The notes beneath the pieces are model-generated. The model was not told where the DNA came from, did not search any database, and was given only the letters and a program-made list of their open reading frames with translations. Positions 42,271 to 53,275 of a stretch of DNA of 64,000 nucleotides are shown here, in pieces. How positions within the stretch are numbered: the first letter of the stretch is position 1; each line of letters starts with the position of its first letter. The translations under genes were made by a program, and so were the position numbers. This DNA is from Fusarium oxysporum f. sp. lycopersici 4287 (taxonomy: Eukaryota; Ascomycota; Sordariomycetes; Hypocreales; Nectriaceae): positions 6,260,568 to 6,324,567 of the forward strand of contig NC_030986.1 in assembly GCF_000149955.1 (NCBI RefSeq). Direction: 5' to 3'.

Positions 42271-43708
42271 ATGGAGCCATTCAGGAAGCAATTTTCACCA
42301 GAAGTGTACATTCCTGATCTATCAGGAAAAGTCATGATTGTGACAGGGCAAGTACGAATCAACTGCATTGGACCTGGCTAATGACCGTGCGGCTACAGAG
42401 GCGCAACTGGAATCGGCAAGGAAACGGTGACCCAACTTCTGCGACGTAATGCTCGAGTATACGTGGCGTCCCGCTCAAAGAAGAAATTTCAACAGTTGTT
42501 AGAAGACTTATCAGTTCCCGGTCATTCTGAGTCTTTGAGGTTTTTGAAACTGGACTTGTCAGACATGAAGAGCTGCATTCACGCGGCGAAGCAGTTTGAG
42601 AAGCTCGAGACGAGGCTTGACGTCGTGGTTGCTAATGCCGCTCTCTCTGTGATGGTAGGGCCAAGATTGAAAAGGACATTCCTGTCATAGCTCTGATGGG
42701 CATTGTTGCTAACACTCTATAGCCTCAGACTCTGACAATGGATGGGTTGGAGATTCAGTTTGGTGTAGGTTTACTACGCTGCTGCACGTGTGACCTATGA
42801 CTAACGCGATATTAGACCAACGTAAGAGTGGTGGAAAATTGCCGATCTCGATGGGTGGAGGCTAATCATTTCAAACCTTAGCATCTCGGACACTTTGTAT
42901 TTATTTACAACCTCTTGGTAGGTGCCTGGTGGGCAACCTTGCTCCATCCGTTATTAAAAATATCACTCACAAAGACAAACTGCAGGATCTCATCAAGGAA
43001 ACGTCCAAACGCTTTGGCGACGCCAGGATCGTCGTTGTCGCATCTCATGCTCACCGAATGTATAAAGCCGTACCAGGCGACATCATTGATTTTAAGGACC
43101 TGCGCGTTGAAAGGCTGGCAAGCCTACAGACAATAGCGGATGTGCAAGCAAGCTTGCAAAGGTATTCCTGTTAATGCCAAAAACTTGAACCACATATGAC
43201 AAGGATTTTAACACTAACAAAGAACTTAGATACGCCCGCTCAAAACTCGCAAATATCCTCTTTACCCTCGCTCTTCACAAACACCTCCAGGAATCTGGAC
43301 AAGGTAACATATTCGTCAACTGCCTCAATCCAGGTCATTACCCTCCAACCCCTCCATCTCCTCCATCGCTGACTTCTCCAAACTCCAGGTACTATAGGTA
43401 CGTCCGCCGCCACTGATTCCGCCGCCATCCCACCCTGGATCGCCTTCCTCACGTCGTCGGTCGTGCGAATGACCAGCATCCCCGTCCTGGACGGCGCCCG
43501 CACCACGCTCCTACTCACGACCGACCCCGAGATCGCGTCACGGAAGTTGAGCGGCAGGTATTTTGACGTTGGTCCACTGTCGGAGAAGTTTTGGTATGGT
43601 TATAGCTGGGACGCCACCGAGGCCAAGCTCTCAGAAGCCGCTAAGAATGACGAGCTGAGGGAGACGTTGTGGAAATGGAGCATAGACATGATGGACACAG
43701 CGTTGTGA
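42271..43708 (+). CDS. Short-chain dehydrogenase/reductase
   Basis: Eight exons: 42271-42347, 42399-42654, 42723-42764, 42816-42821, 42882-42917, 42986-43161, 43230-43333 and 43389-43708, giving 338 residues with no lesion. Exon 1 ends at a GC donor (GCAAGT), which alone rebuilds the nucleotide-binding motif TGGATGIGKE. Exon 4 is only ACCAAC, coding Thr-Asn, and completes FGTNHLGHF. Other landmarks are VVVANAA, IVVVASHAH and the catalytic YARSK (Tyr 199, Lys 203), followed by NIFVNCLNPG. The enzyme should use NAD(P)H on an unknown carbonyl or alcohol substrate; WW-domain-oxidoreductase/retinol-dehydrogenase-like members have this form. No signal peptide is seen. No biosynthetic cluster surrounds it. 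Confidence 0.85.
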
Positions 43709-44603
43709 TGCTGTTTTGCCTAATCTACCATTGAGGCTCGGGATAGCTCGGTGATCGGAATGGTGTGGTATGAATTGGTATTGGTATGGTCAATACCGCC
43801 AAGACTTGGTATGGTTTAAAGAAATCTCAATATCATGGTATTACCGGTATACCAAGTCATACCAGTAAGGCTAAAATGGGCTAAAAATAGGCTGGGTTAT
43901 GGATCAAACTAGCTAGCGCCTCAAGGTCAAGAACTTTCTCGGCTTAGAACTTACAATCCTATAACACGTAGCTAATCCATTTACGATATTGAAGTATCAC
44001 CTATGGAATCTCCAGGTCCAATTCTTGTTCATAGCCCTCACACTTGAGGATATGATAATCGAAAATGCTACTTGCGACACATCATCATCTAGTCTATCGA
44101 ACTCACGAAGAGTTAGCAGGAACAAAGGCGATGATTGTCCCAACATTTGCTTACCCTAGAGCCACTCGGACAGTTAGATATTCCGGGGGTTTAGCTTCTT
44201 CAGCGACACATAATAAGTCACGAGCAGGGATGTGCATCGCAGGGCTGGGCTGGTTTTGACGTTTCCCCGCTCAATCCTGAGTGCCTCAGATTTGTCTCCC
44301 CTTCCTAATCTACGATCGACGGTGTGTAGCAATACTCGACGAGACAAACTTCATAGTCCTATCCACCACCAGTGAGCGACGCCGTAGGGGTTCATTGTGT
44401 TTCAGAGGTTTGAATGCCTATTATTACATTTTGCTTAATCGATTACCTAATACCTTTATCAATTTCAGATGTTTCTGCCTTTTTCTTACCTACTCTCGGC
44501 ACTGGTTCTCTTGGGGTGCCTCGTTGAGGCCGATAATTTTCCAGACGATGGTCTCGAGGTTCGTCCGATTTCATCGATTGTTCGATCGAGCCGCACCTCT
44601 ACG
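43709..44603. promoter_or_regulatory. Region between the SDR and NLR genes
   Basis: Includes the GGTAT-rich foldback at 43760-43870 and the presumed NLR promoter and leader. An in-frame ATG at 44469 would add 45 residues with a hydrophobic start. Confidence 0.4.
43760..43870. repeat. GGTAT-rich foldback
   Basis: Repeated TTGGTAT/GGTATGG words and a perfect 10-bp inverted pair GACTTGGTAT ... ATACCAAGTC. May be a MITE-like remnant. Confidence 0.55.
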
Positions 44604-47260
44604 ATGTCAACGCCATCGCCTCTACCACCCCTACCACCCCGTCCGAACAACCGTCGTGGCTTCGAGATAGCCATTATTTGCGCTTTACCCCTTGAGGCTG
44701 ATGCTATCGAAGCCTTGTTCGATCATCACTGGGACGATGACGGTCCGCTTTTCGGTAAAGATCCAGGTGACCCTAATGCCTACTCCGCAGGCGTGATCGG
44801 CCGCCATAACGTTGTCCTCGCGTATATGCCGGGGATGGGTAAGGTTAATGCGGCGGTCGTAGCCTCCAACTGCCGAGCTAGTTTTCCGAATATCAGGCTT
44901 GCTCTCGTCGTCGGTGTCTGTGGCGTTGTCCCCCGTAGCCCTGACAAAGACGAAATCTTGCTAGGAGATGTCATCATCAGTGACGGCATCATCCAGTATG
45001 ACTTTGGACGGCAACTGCCTGACCGCTTTGTCCGCAAAGATACGTTATTAGACTCATTAGGCAGACCGAATCAGCAGATACGGGGAGTCCTGGCAAAACT
45101 AAGGACACTTCGACATCGCCGACAATTAAGTGCGAAGATGGCAGACTACCTGAATGTTCTTCGTCAAGATCCAGAGCTTCGTGCTGAGTATCCTGGTACT
45201 CTAAAAGATCGGCTGTTTGAGGCGTCTTACCTCCATACAGAAGACCAGAAGTCATGTAAACAGCTCGGATGCAACGGTGAGCTCGTGTCGCGAAGCCGCT
45301 TAGAGACTGCCGGGGTCTGTCCTACGCCTGCTGTCCACATCGGTTTGTTGGCCTCCGGAGACTCGGTCATGAAGTCTGGCAAAGATCGCGACCGAATCGC
45401 AGCGACAGAAGGCGTCATTGGTTTCGAAATGGAGGGCGCTGGGGTTTGGGACATATTCCCATCTATCGTGATTAAAGGCGCATGCGACTATGCCGACAGT
45501 CATAAAAGTAAGGTCTGGCAGCGATATGCCGCGGCAACGGCGGCAGCTTGTGCGAAGGCTTTTCTGAGCTTCTGGGTTCCTTCCCTTGATGAAGGTATTT
45601 TATCCCACATCTCTCGCGATCGTAACTAACTGCGGCCGAAGAGAATTCATGCCTAGCTGCAAATTCCGCGAGCAGCCTCTCGTTACAGAATCAAGATTCT
45701 TCCGACCGGAGCCAAGTTGCGTGCGCTTTCAATGAGCATCAAACGCAGCCCGCTTTTCTAGTTCCGTTTTCACGAAACGACATCTTCGTGGGTCGAGATG
45801 ATGTCTTTGCGAAGCTGCAAGGTCTACTCTTTGAGGAAAGACGGCAGAAAGTCGCTCTCGTTGGCGTTGGGGGTATTGGAAAGACTCAGATTGCGCTGCA
45901 ACTCGCCTACTGGGTCAAGAAGAACAAGCAGGACTACTCGGTGTTCTGGGTGCCAGCGCTGAGCCACGCCAGCTTCGAGCAAGCGTGCATGCAGATCGCA
46001 GATGCTTTTGGTATCCCAACTGCCGATAGCGACAATGTGACTGAATCGGTGCGCCAGTACCTGAGCTCAAAACGTGCGGGCAAATGGCTTCTTGTGGTCG
46101 ACAATGCCGATGACGCACAAACCCTCATGGGTTCAACGGGCGTGGAGAATGGCATCTACCAGTCTCTTCCTCAAAACGACGAAGGACGAATCCTGTTCAC
46201 GACACGATACCGAAAATTAGCAGTATTGGTCGCAGGGCGACATATTCTCGAAGTACCCGCAATGAGCCGATATGAGGCAAGGAGATACTTCAAGGAGGCA
46301 TTGATCCAGGAGATCTCTCCAAGTGACGAGGAGGTCGTGAACGATCTGCTGGTGTTGCTGACATATCTTCCACTAGCCATCACGCAAGCAGCTGCATACT
46401 TAAACGAAAACCAGATAACTCTTATGGAGTATCTATACCTCTTTAAGAACACTGATCGTGACAGGATAGAACTGTTAAGCGCCGAGTTCCAAGATGACAC
46501 GAGATATGCGCAGTCTCAAGATCCCGTGGCCACTACCTGGTTCATCTCGTTTAACCAGATCCGCAAGGCTGACGAACTTGCCTCGCGCATCCTGGTGTTT
46601 CTGGCTTGCGTTGAACCGAAGGCGGTGCCTCAGTCGATGCTGCCCAAGGGTGAATCACAGCAACAACTGACTCGAGCGATCGGCACGTTATGCGGTTATG
46701 GATTTCTGAACAGACGAGGATCTAGCGAGACATTCGACATGCATAGTTTGGTGCACCTGGCAACAAGGTCTTGGGTTGCGAAGAACGACTCAGAGCAAGA
46801 GCAAAGCCAGGCAGCGATAGCGCGTCTGAACGAGGTGTTTCCCACGGATGACTGGGAAAACCGAGATCTGTGGCGGCAATACCTGCCCCATGTAATCAAA
46901 CTGCTTAGCACCTTTAAGGATGACTGGAGTGAAGAGCCATGTGAATTAGGCTATTGGGCTGGCCGGTGCTTGCTTGTTGATGGACGTGTGACAGAGGCAG
47001 TAGAGATGCTAGAGCATGTGGTTGCGGTTGAAGAGACGACATTGGCGGAGAATCACCCCTCACGACTGGCATCGCAGCACGAGCTCGCAAGAGCATACAA
47101 AGCCAACGGACAGGTCGAAGAGGCAGTAAAACTGCTAAAGCATGTAGTTGTGGTTAGAGAGACGACATTGGCGCAGAATCACCCAGACCGACTGGTGTCA
47201 GAGGAACTACTTCAGTATTGCTATGGAATTTTAAATGCCTCAACCAACTCAATGGCTTGA
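44604..47260 (+). CDS. NLR/STAND protein: PNP-NB-ARC-TPR
   Basis: Two exons (44604-45594 and 45657-47260) join in frame across a 62-nt intron (donor GTATTT, branch CTAAC, acceptor CTAG) and give 864 residues. Residues 20-330 are a nucleoside-phosphorylase-like (PNP_UDP_1) effector domain: EIAIICALPLEADAIEALFD, VGVCGVV, GFEMEGAGVWD. NB-ARC follows: GVGGIGKTQIA (P-loop near 400), WLLVVDNADD, ILFTTRYRKL, LTYLPLAITQAAAYL and MHSLVHLATRSWV. Two 42-residue TPR units end the protein. Fungal NLRs of this class are thought to sense non-self and trigger heterokaryon incompatibility or defence. The start at MSTPSPLPP suits the family; ATG 44469 is an alternative. The TPR array is short and ends abruptly. 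Confidence 0.85.
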
Positions 47261-47678
47261 GGGCTTGCTCAGTGGATTTACGATCTGTTCGTCATGCATT
47301 TGGACTTTATCCTGGAATACACACCTATCGACTACATCCCTATTGTCCGTCCCATCTTCAGTAAAAGTGGAAATTCACCACCTCTCATTGGCTCAATCCA
47401 GGAGGGAATCAGCACTTAGGTTTTCAACACCACAACTAAGATTTCTTATCTTATATAGCTCTTTCCGGAAACTTAGCCATTGGAAAGTATTAAGATATTT
47501 TTTTTTAATGATTAGGTTTATTCTTGTTGTAGCTGCTTGTTAAACTCAAGAAACAATGCCGTCACCGCTCGACCGTGACGATTTCCCCTTATGGATTAGT
47601 ACAGTTTTTAGAGAGCGTGACGATTCCCCAAATTGGCTAGCGCAGATAAGCTACGGATGACAGAGTTTATTCCTTGTT
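47261..47678. other. Downstream of the NLR gene
   Basis: No further TPR units can be read in any frame; nothing else recognised. Confidence 0.5.
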
Positions 47679-48079
47679 CGAGGAAAGAGAAAACAACCTT
47701 GGTCCATGGCCGTTTTCGGTTTTGTCAAACCCCCCAAAACGGCTTGCTTGACCGGCTGCAGCCATAAAAGCCCCTCAGCATAGACTGACAACGCAGGGCT
47801 TAATGGCGGGCAGCTGACCACGCAGCGATGGAAGCACAGGGCTATCAGGCGTTCAGTGGCACTTGTGACAGACTGGCAAGTGCAGGCAAGCAACTCAAAA
47901 GCGGCTCGGCGAGTCACTCAGTGATGCGAGAGGACAATTGCGGCATGGCAGTGAGGGGAAGCGAATGGGTAATCATTGGCTGTCGTATATTTCCTCAATT
48001 GTAAGGTGACACGCTTGACCCCGCAAACCATATTAGAATTAAGTTGTTGTTAGGCAGATCGGCCCGCTCCGCGAAGATA
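47679..48079 (-). repeat. Dispersed ~400-bp repeat, copy 2
   Basis: Inverted relative of 29724-30110, sharing several 12-20-base blocks in the same order. It directly precedes a solo LTR. Confidence 0.65.
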
Positions 48080-48085
48080 ACTAAG

Positions 48086-48240
48086 TGTCGCACTGAGCGT
48101 GCTTAAAGGGTTAGAGTGAATATGATGAGCAGCAGTAAATGTGTTGATTGATTGTTCTAAGTTTTCTCTTGTGCGGGGTATTCCATCCCGCAGAGTTACT
48201 TAAAGCATATAGCTAGATTACTAATGCCTACCCTGCGACA
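48086..48240 (-). repeat. Solo LTR, TGTCGCA family
   Basis: 155 bp, TGTCGCA to TGCGACA, nearly identical to 32577-32730. Flanking pentamers CTAAG and TTATA do not match. Confidence 0.88.
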
Positions 48241-48269
48241 TTATATGAGCTGACGATCTTAACTTATCC

Positions 48270-48298
48270 CAACAGCTGAAGCATGGTCTGTTAAGTCG
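48270..48298. repeat. Dispersed hairpin repeat, partial copy 3
   Basis: AACAGCTGAAGCATGGTCTGT matches part of 3323-3378. Confidence 0.45.
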
Positions 48299-48424
48299 AG
48301 ACTGTTTAAGATTACAGTGTGGTGCAGGTTCAGAGTTAGTAAGCTATCAATGTAAATTTACTGAAAGCAGCCAAAAGCAGTTTGACGGCGGCGGCCATTA
48401 CACGTTGCAAAATTAGGAGTAATA

Positions 48425-48503
48425 CGGCCCCGAAACGTCCCCTACTGGGGCACAGGACGTGCTGAGCTAGGGGGATTGAGATCTATCTCCACGCTAAATA
48501 CAG
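48425..48503 (-). repeat. Non-LTR-type 3-prime end, tail-less copy C
   Basis: Reverse complement reads CAGCACGTCCTGTGCCCCAG then TAGGGGACGTTTCGGGGCC, as in copies A and B, but the hairpin arm and ACATA tail are missing. Confidence 0.65.
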
Positions 48504-48540
48504 AATGCTATTGTCGAAGAAGATTAGTCATTCGCGACGC

Positions 48541-49906
48541 GAAATTAAACTCCCCCGTCGGAACGCAGTTTCTGCAAACGCGTCAATAGACCACATACTG
48601 GCTCTTCCGCAAGCTTATAAATGTCTGCCTCTTCCTGCTCCTTAGCATGTGCTTTGAATGCTTCAGTGCGCTGCAGAGAGGCCCGGATGAACTTGACGAT
48701 ATTATGAAGCTTCCCAACTGGGCCCTTGGCTCGCCAATGTTCAAGGTCTTCCTCGACCCGCTCCAACATGCCATAAGCCTCAGATTGAAGTTCGAAAGAA
48801 GCTGCATCGCCGCCATAGAGGAAAGCTTAGGCAACAAGGTTTAAAATATGCCCGAAACATCGCATCCTTCGTGCCTCCGTATCCACCCGAGTTACCGAGG
48901 CATCGAGAGTTGTGGAGGGTTCGCAAGCAAACGTCGTTGCTGGCTGCATTATCACAGATCGACACTCCAAGCTTACGATCGATCCCCCAATCGCGGACGA
49001 CATTTCTTACAGTGTACGCGATATTCTCGCCAGCGTGAGACCCGATCTACCTCCTGAAAGCAAGTAGCCGGCTTTGGTATAAGTTGCGCCGATCAATAAA
49101 ATGACCAAAGATCGAAATGAAAACTAGTCTGTTCGGAGAGGTCCAGAGGTCGAAGCTGATATGTATCTGTATTACAGCCTCGTCAAGTTCCTCCTTGGCG
49201 GCCACTTTCTTCAAAGAGAGTATGTCCTCTAGTTCTTCGCTGTAGTTCGACCCCAGGGTACCTGGATATGAAGATCAGAGTCCAACTGACGAAACAGCTC
49301 CTGTACGTAGGTACTCCCGAAGGTAGTAAAGGAGAGATTGGAGTCAGCAATATAGCCAACTGAGAGTCCTCTGATCCGTGTCATCTTCACTCGGGGAAGA
49401 ACTAGGGAAGAAGGGGCTGGCCGTTTCTTGGATGCGCTTTTTTGAAGATCGAGAACCGACGAATCGCCAGGTGAGCGCGGTTCAAAGGTTTCGGTGATCC
49501 TGTGTGATCTGAAACCGTTAGCGATAGCCTGGAAATGGAAAGGAACGCCGACTTGTAATGGTGAGCCTGTGCCGAGGATGTCGACTGAGCATTAAAAAAC
49601 CGCGGCGCGCCTTTATCTCACAGAGCCGGCAACACCAGATATCTCCGCTAGATGTATTGTCTCTCTTCAATTCTGCCAGGCACCAGCCATGGTTTCCTAT
49701 CTGAGGCTTGCAATGACGAAACGTCGTTGGCCCCAGGTAATTTTGTAAAGGTCGTCAACAGAACAATCGGCAGTCGAGGCCAAAGCTAAAGCTGCATCAT
49801 ACTGCTTGACGATGCTCTTGGGTCTCGACCCAAGATGGGGAAACATAGGTGGCGGCCATAGCGACGGGCTGCTGGCAAGGCTGCCTTTCAAAGCGGTCTC
49901 GGACAT
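48541..49906 (-). pseudogene. hAT transposase fossil
   Basis: Read in minus sense: an N-terminal frame (49906-49697) of unassigned sequence with ITWGQRRFVI, then a BED finger piece IWCCRLCEIKARRGF, ISFDLWTSPNR, GHFIDRRNLYQSRLLAF, HAGENIAYTVRNVVRDWGID, SICDNAASNDVC and HWRAKGPVGKLHNIVKFIRA at the 48545 end. These match the hAT at 37180-39662 block by block. Many stops and shifts lie between them and the C-terminal half is gone. Old and inactive. Confidence 0.75.
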
Positions 49907-52900
49907 TATATGCCATAGGCCATGATTAGCAGCAGATGTGGATGGCTTGAAATTGAACAGCCAAAATACGTTTCTGACGATCCAGGTGTGGATTTGTTTG
50001 TCTGGCTAAGGCTATGCTGAACTAGAGCGAGAGGTAGGAAAAGGGGGTAATCTGCCCTTAGATTTGCCTCTAACCAAGACCCAGGCGAGCAAAGGTCCAG
50101 GGCCAATCAGCTCGGCTGACCCCTGTGACTCCTATATTTCTTAGAAAGAGCCTCCCTCTGCGGAGCCGGAACAAATGGATGATCCGGCAGTTCTAGGGTG
50201 GCCGCTCGCTGTGCAAGAAATATCAGATATATCAGATGGATAGACGCCTGTATCTGAGTTGATTGATCTCACAAAGTTCTATATCTGATTTGAATTGATT
50301 GATCTGATTGATATATCTGATTGTTAATCTGATCTGACGGCAGCCCTGAAGTGGGGGAACGAGGTCTAGTGGAAGATTGGACATAGTAGCATGGAGAGCA
50401 TAGATGCTGGGATTTGAAAGATTTGAAAAATTTGAATAAATCTTTCAAACAACAAATCCGGCGTTCAGGGTTACCAAATATCTCAAATATGGCCCCGGAT
50501 TTGATTTGTTCGATTTGAAGGCAGCGCTGATCATTGTTGTCCCAGAATCCCCGATTCATCCAGATATGCAAGTTTCTGAACGGACTAAGGAGCAGCATAG
50601 GCTCTCTTCCAGTATGCCACACCCTCTTTACTAGCAGCCGCCTTATTCTTCCGTCCGTTCTCATTCATAGTGCTTACATATTCGTTGGATGGAGTCGAAG
50701 TGTGAGGGAGCAAATTATTCGTAGGAATCTCTGTACCTGCAGTCTAGTGCCATGTTCAGGGTCAGCGTCGGAACGACTCGATTGCGCCTGGGAAGACCAC
50801 ACCAGACAGAAATCACACCAGCCACCAAATATTAGGACATTATTGCGGCACTTGATAGGGCCCTGTTCGCGATCAATCATCTAGACTTCGAGTCAGGAAT
50901 GGAAGCTTACATAGTAATTCGCGCAGGGGCTAGTCATCTTAGGGAAGATGCGGTCGATCAAAGATTGCTTAGTCGTATGTTGATTCTCCAACAGAACGAG
51001 GAGGAAAGGTGTAAAAGGATCAGAAAGAATGAGACCAAGTATCCACAGGGGCCAGGGGATTGTATCTTCCTAACACAGCCTTCAAACACAAACGCCTCCA
51101 GGGATAAAATATTATCCATAACTTAACTAACAAACCAACAGCTAGAACCGAGGTCATTGCGATAGCAAAATTCGCTAGCTCATGCTATCGCGTGTGCGAT
51201 CGGCTTGGCTGTATCAATTAGGCAATTCTTGCGTTCAATTAGCGGGTGGCTATTTACGCTAAACGTGCATGTTGGGTCAAGAACGGCTGAATGATTTTGC
51301 CTCGTGAAGCCGACTGCAGTGTAATTTTGTGTCTGCAAGGTGGTAGCGAACATTTTCTGATCAACCAAACCAGGATGCTGAACCAATCTCAAACGTCCAG
51401 CTATTTGCTGTGGTAGGCGCTGGTTTCAGAAAGTTCGCCATTGCCATATCATGTCGTTGCAAAGTCGTATGGGTGACGCCTTGTTGCGAAAGTTCCGTGC
51501 ACCCTTGCTCATGTTTAGTTAGCAACATTGGGGAAGCAGTATTCATCTAGTACTGTAGACCTGGAATGGTTGGGTAAAATTTGTCGTTTGGTCATCGTTT
51601 TAGTCTCCAGACTCCAGGTCCTCGAAATAAGCCCAAATGGGCGTTGGGAAAAATTGGGTGGGGACGGGACCAAAAAGAATGTCCGAGCGTTAGGTTTCAC
51701 CCATCTCCCCCTCCCCTGCGTCCTAAACTCTAATCCAGGATAGGGCATCTACTACCATCTTATAACGGTGCCAGGTCTCATTCGGGAGCACGGCAGTTTT
51801 GGCAGTCACCCATTGCTGTGTTCAGTTACGGCGGGAGGATCTCGATAGTGATATGCTGTTGGGCTAACCCTGACGGCTGCATTGGAGCCAGGGGACAGGA
51901 GGGGGTTGTGAATGCTCTATAACCTGATCGACCATGAGACTAACGGCCATGGATGAGGTCATCTATGGGCATTACTTATCATTTGATCATGGGAGATCAT
52001 AGTTACGTCGAACATCAAGGTGGCTTTCTATCATACCGAAGCCTTCAGCACGACGCTGCACGATGCCATTTAGAAATGGAGTCAAAGTATGGCAAAAAAA
52101 TGCTACAGATCAACTGTCTGTACTGCGGCTCTCAACCGCCATAATCCCTGGTTCAGCTCAGAACCCCGGGGAGGCGGGGGGCATGGGCTTATGCTTGGGG
52201 TGGGCCTGGATTCAGAAGTAAGGGTCAAAGCGGGCGATGGTGGGAAAGAGCCGAAGTCGGGAATGGCATGGTGACAAGACAATGATTACATCGCCGCCGG
52301 GGAGGGGCAGTGCAAGTCTGGCCTTATGGCTTCGTGCTTTATTCTGTTAAGACGAAAAATACGTACACTCGACGTCATGGCACCGAATAGATGTCTGCAG
52401 ATAATCAATAACCTCCACGGTTCGCTGTGACCACCATTCATGTTTGATGCCGTATCCGGTCAACTCGGTGTGCCTCGTCTGCATCCTAAGCATTTGCAAA
52501 AGCTTATTCTGGATGCCCGGGCCTGATCCCGCTTCCCCTTCAGGACTTTGTTCTGGGCGTGACGACATAGACATAGGGTAGCAAGAACGGGACGTTGATG
52601 AGACGGAACGAGGCATGGCATGAGGTTTCAGGACCGGCACGAGCCGGAGATATTTTGTTAAGGTTCAGTCGGTTGACTTGACCCCAGTATTGGTTTCACT
52701 CACAAGCCCGCGCGCCGCCCACCCCACCAACCCCCCTAACTCACACGCCAATGATGAGCCGAGCAGCCAGTTTCTGTGCATCGCGTACCCTCTATTTACC
52801 ATTCACATATCTGCTACCGCTATCGAGCACAGTAGTGAAAACACGATACCCCAACAATTTTGCATGCTTACGAGCGGCATAGCGCCTCGTTTTTAGCTTC

Positions 52901-53275
52901 TGGCTCAATATTCCTCTGGTTTCAGACTCCGAGCAGAATCTGCCACATCAATTGTCGCCCCTTGTCTCGAGACTTGGCAAATAGTTGACTTCGGTTTGGT
53001 GGCCTCAGTCAACTATATTCTCGTCACTCCTCGACCTAATCCTATGTTCTGAACTCTCGAATTACTCGACGTCGAGTTTCTTATTTTTAGTATGTTGTAA
53101 CCAGATGGTGGCTTGCGTTGGTTAATCCGCAAGACGTTGTAATAAGTTTTCTGTCAATACCACACTCCTCTTCATCTTCCTCCTGTTCTTCTCAACTTGA
53201 CTAAGTCGTTGCGACTATACGTACCTAAGGGTAGAACTGTTGTCGATTGCCACAACATATCCTTATGTCAACAAG
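49907..53275. other. Long gene-poor region
   Basis: No gene is supported. ATCAGAT/ATCTGAT words cluster at 50220-50340 (see separate entry). GC-rich and AT-rich blocks alternate. The last few hundred bases lead into the gene at 53276 and contain its promoter. Confidence 0.5.
50220..50460. repeat. ATCTGAT / AATTTGAA word cluster
   Basis: Many copies of ATATCTGAT and its reverse complement at 50220-50340, then AAAGATTTGAAA-type repeats to 50460. This could be the subterminal region of a hAT element end. Confidence 0.45.

Noticed and set aside
45595..45656. Apparent frameshift between the PNP and NB-ARC parts of the NLR
   Set aside because: A 62-nt intron with donor, CTAAC branch and acceptor removes the stop and joins the frames exactly, so the gene is taken as intact.
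52347..52896. Small open frames on both strands
   Set aside because: No motif, no introns or start context, and codon content like the surrounding non-coding DNA.
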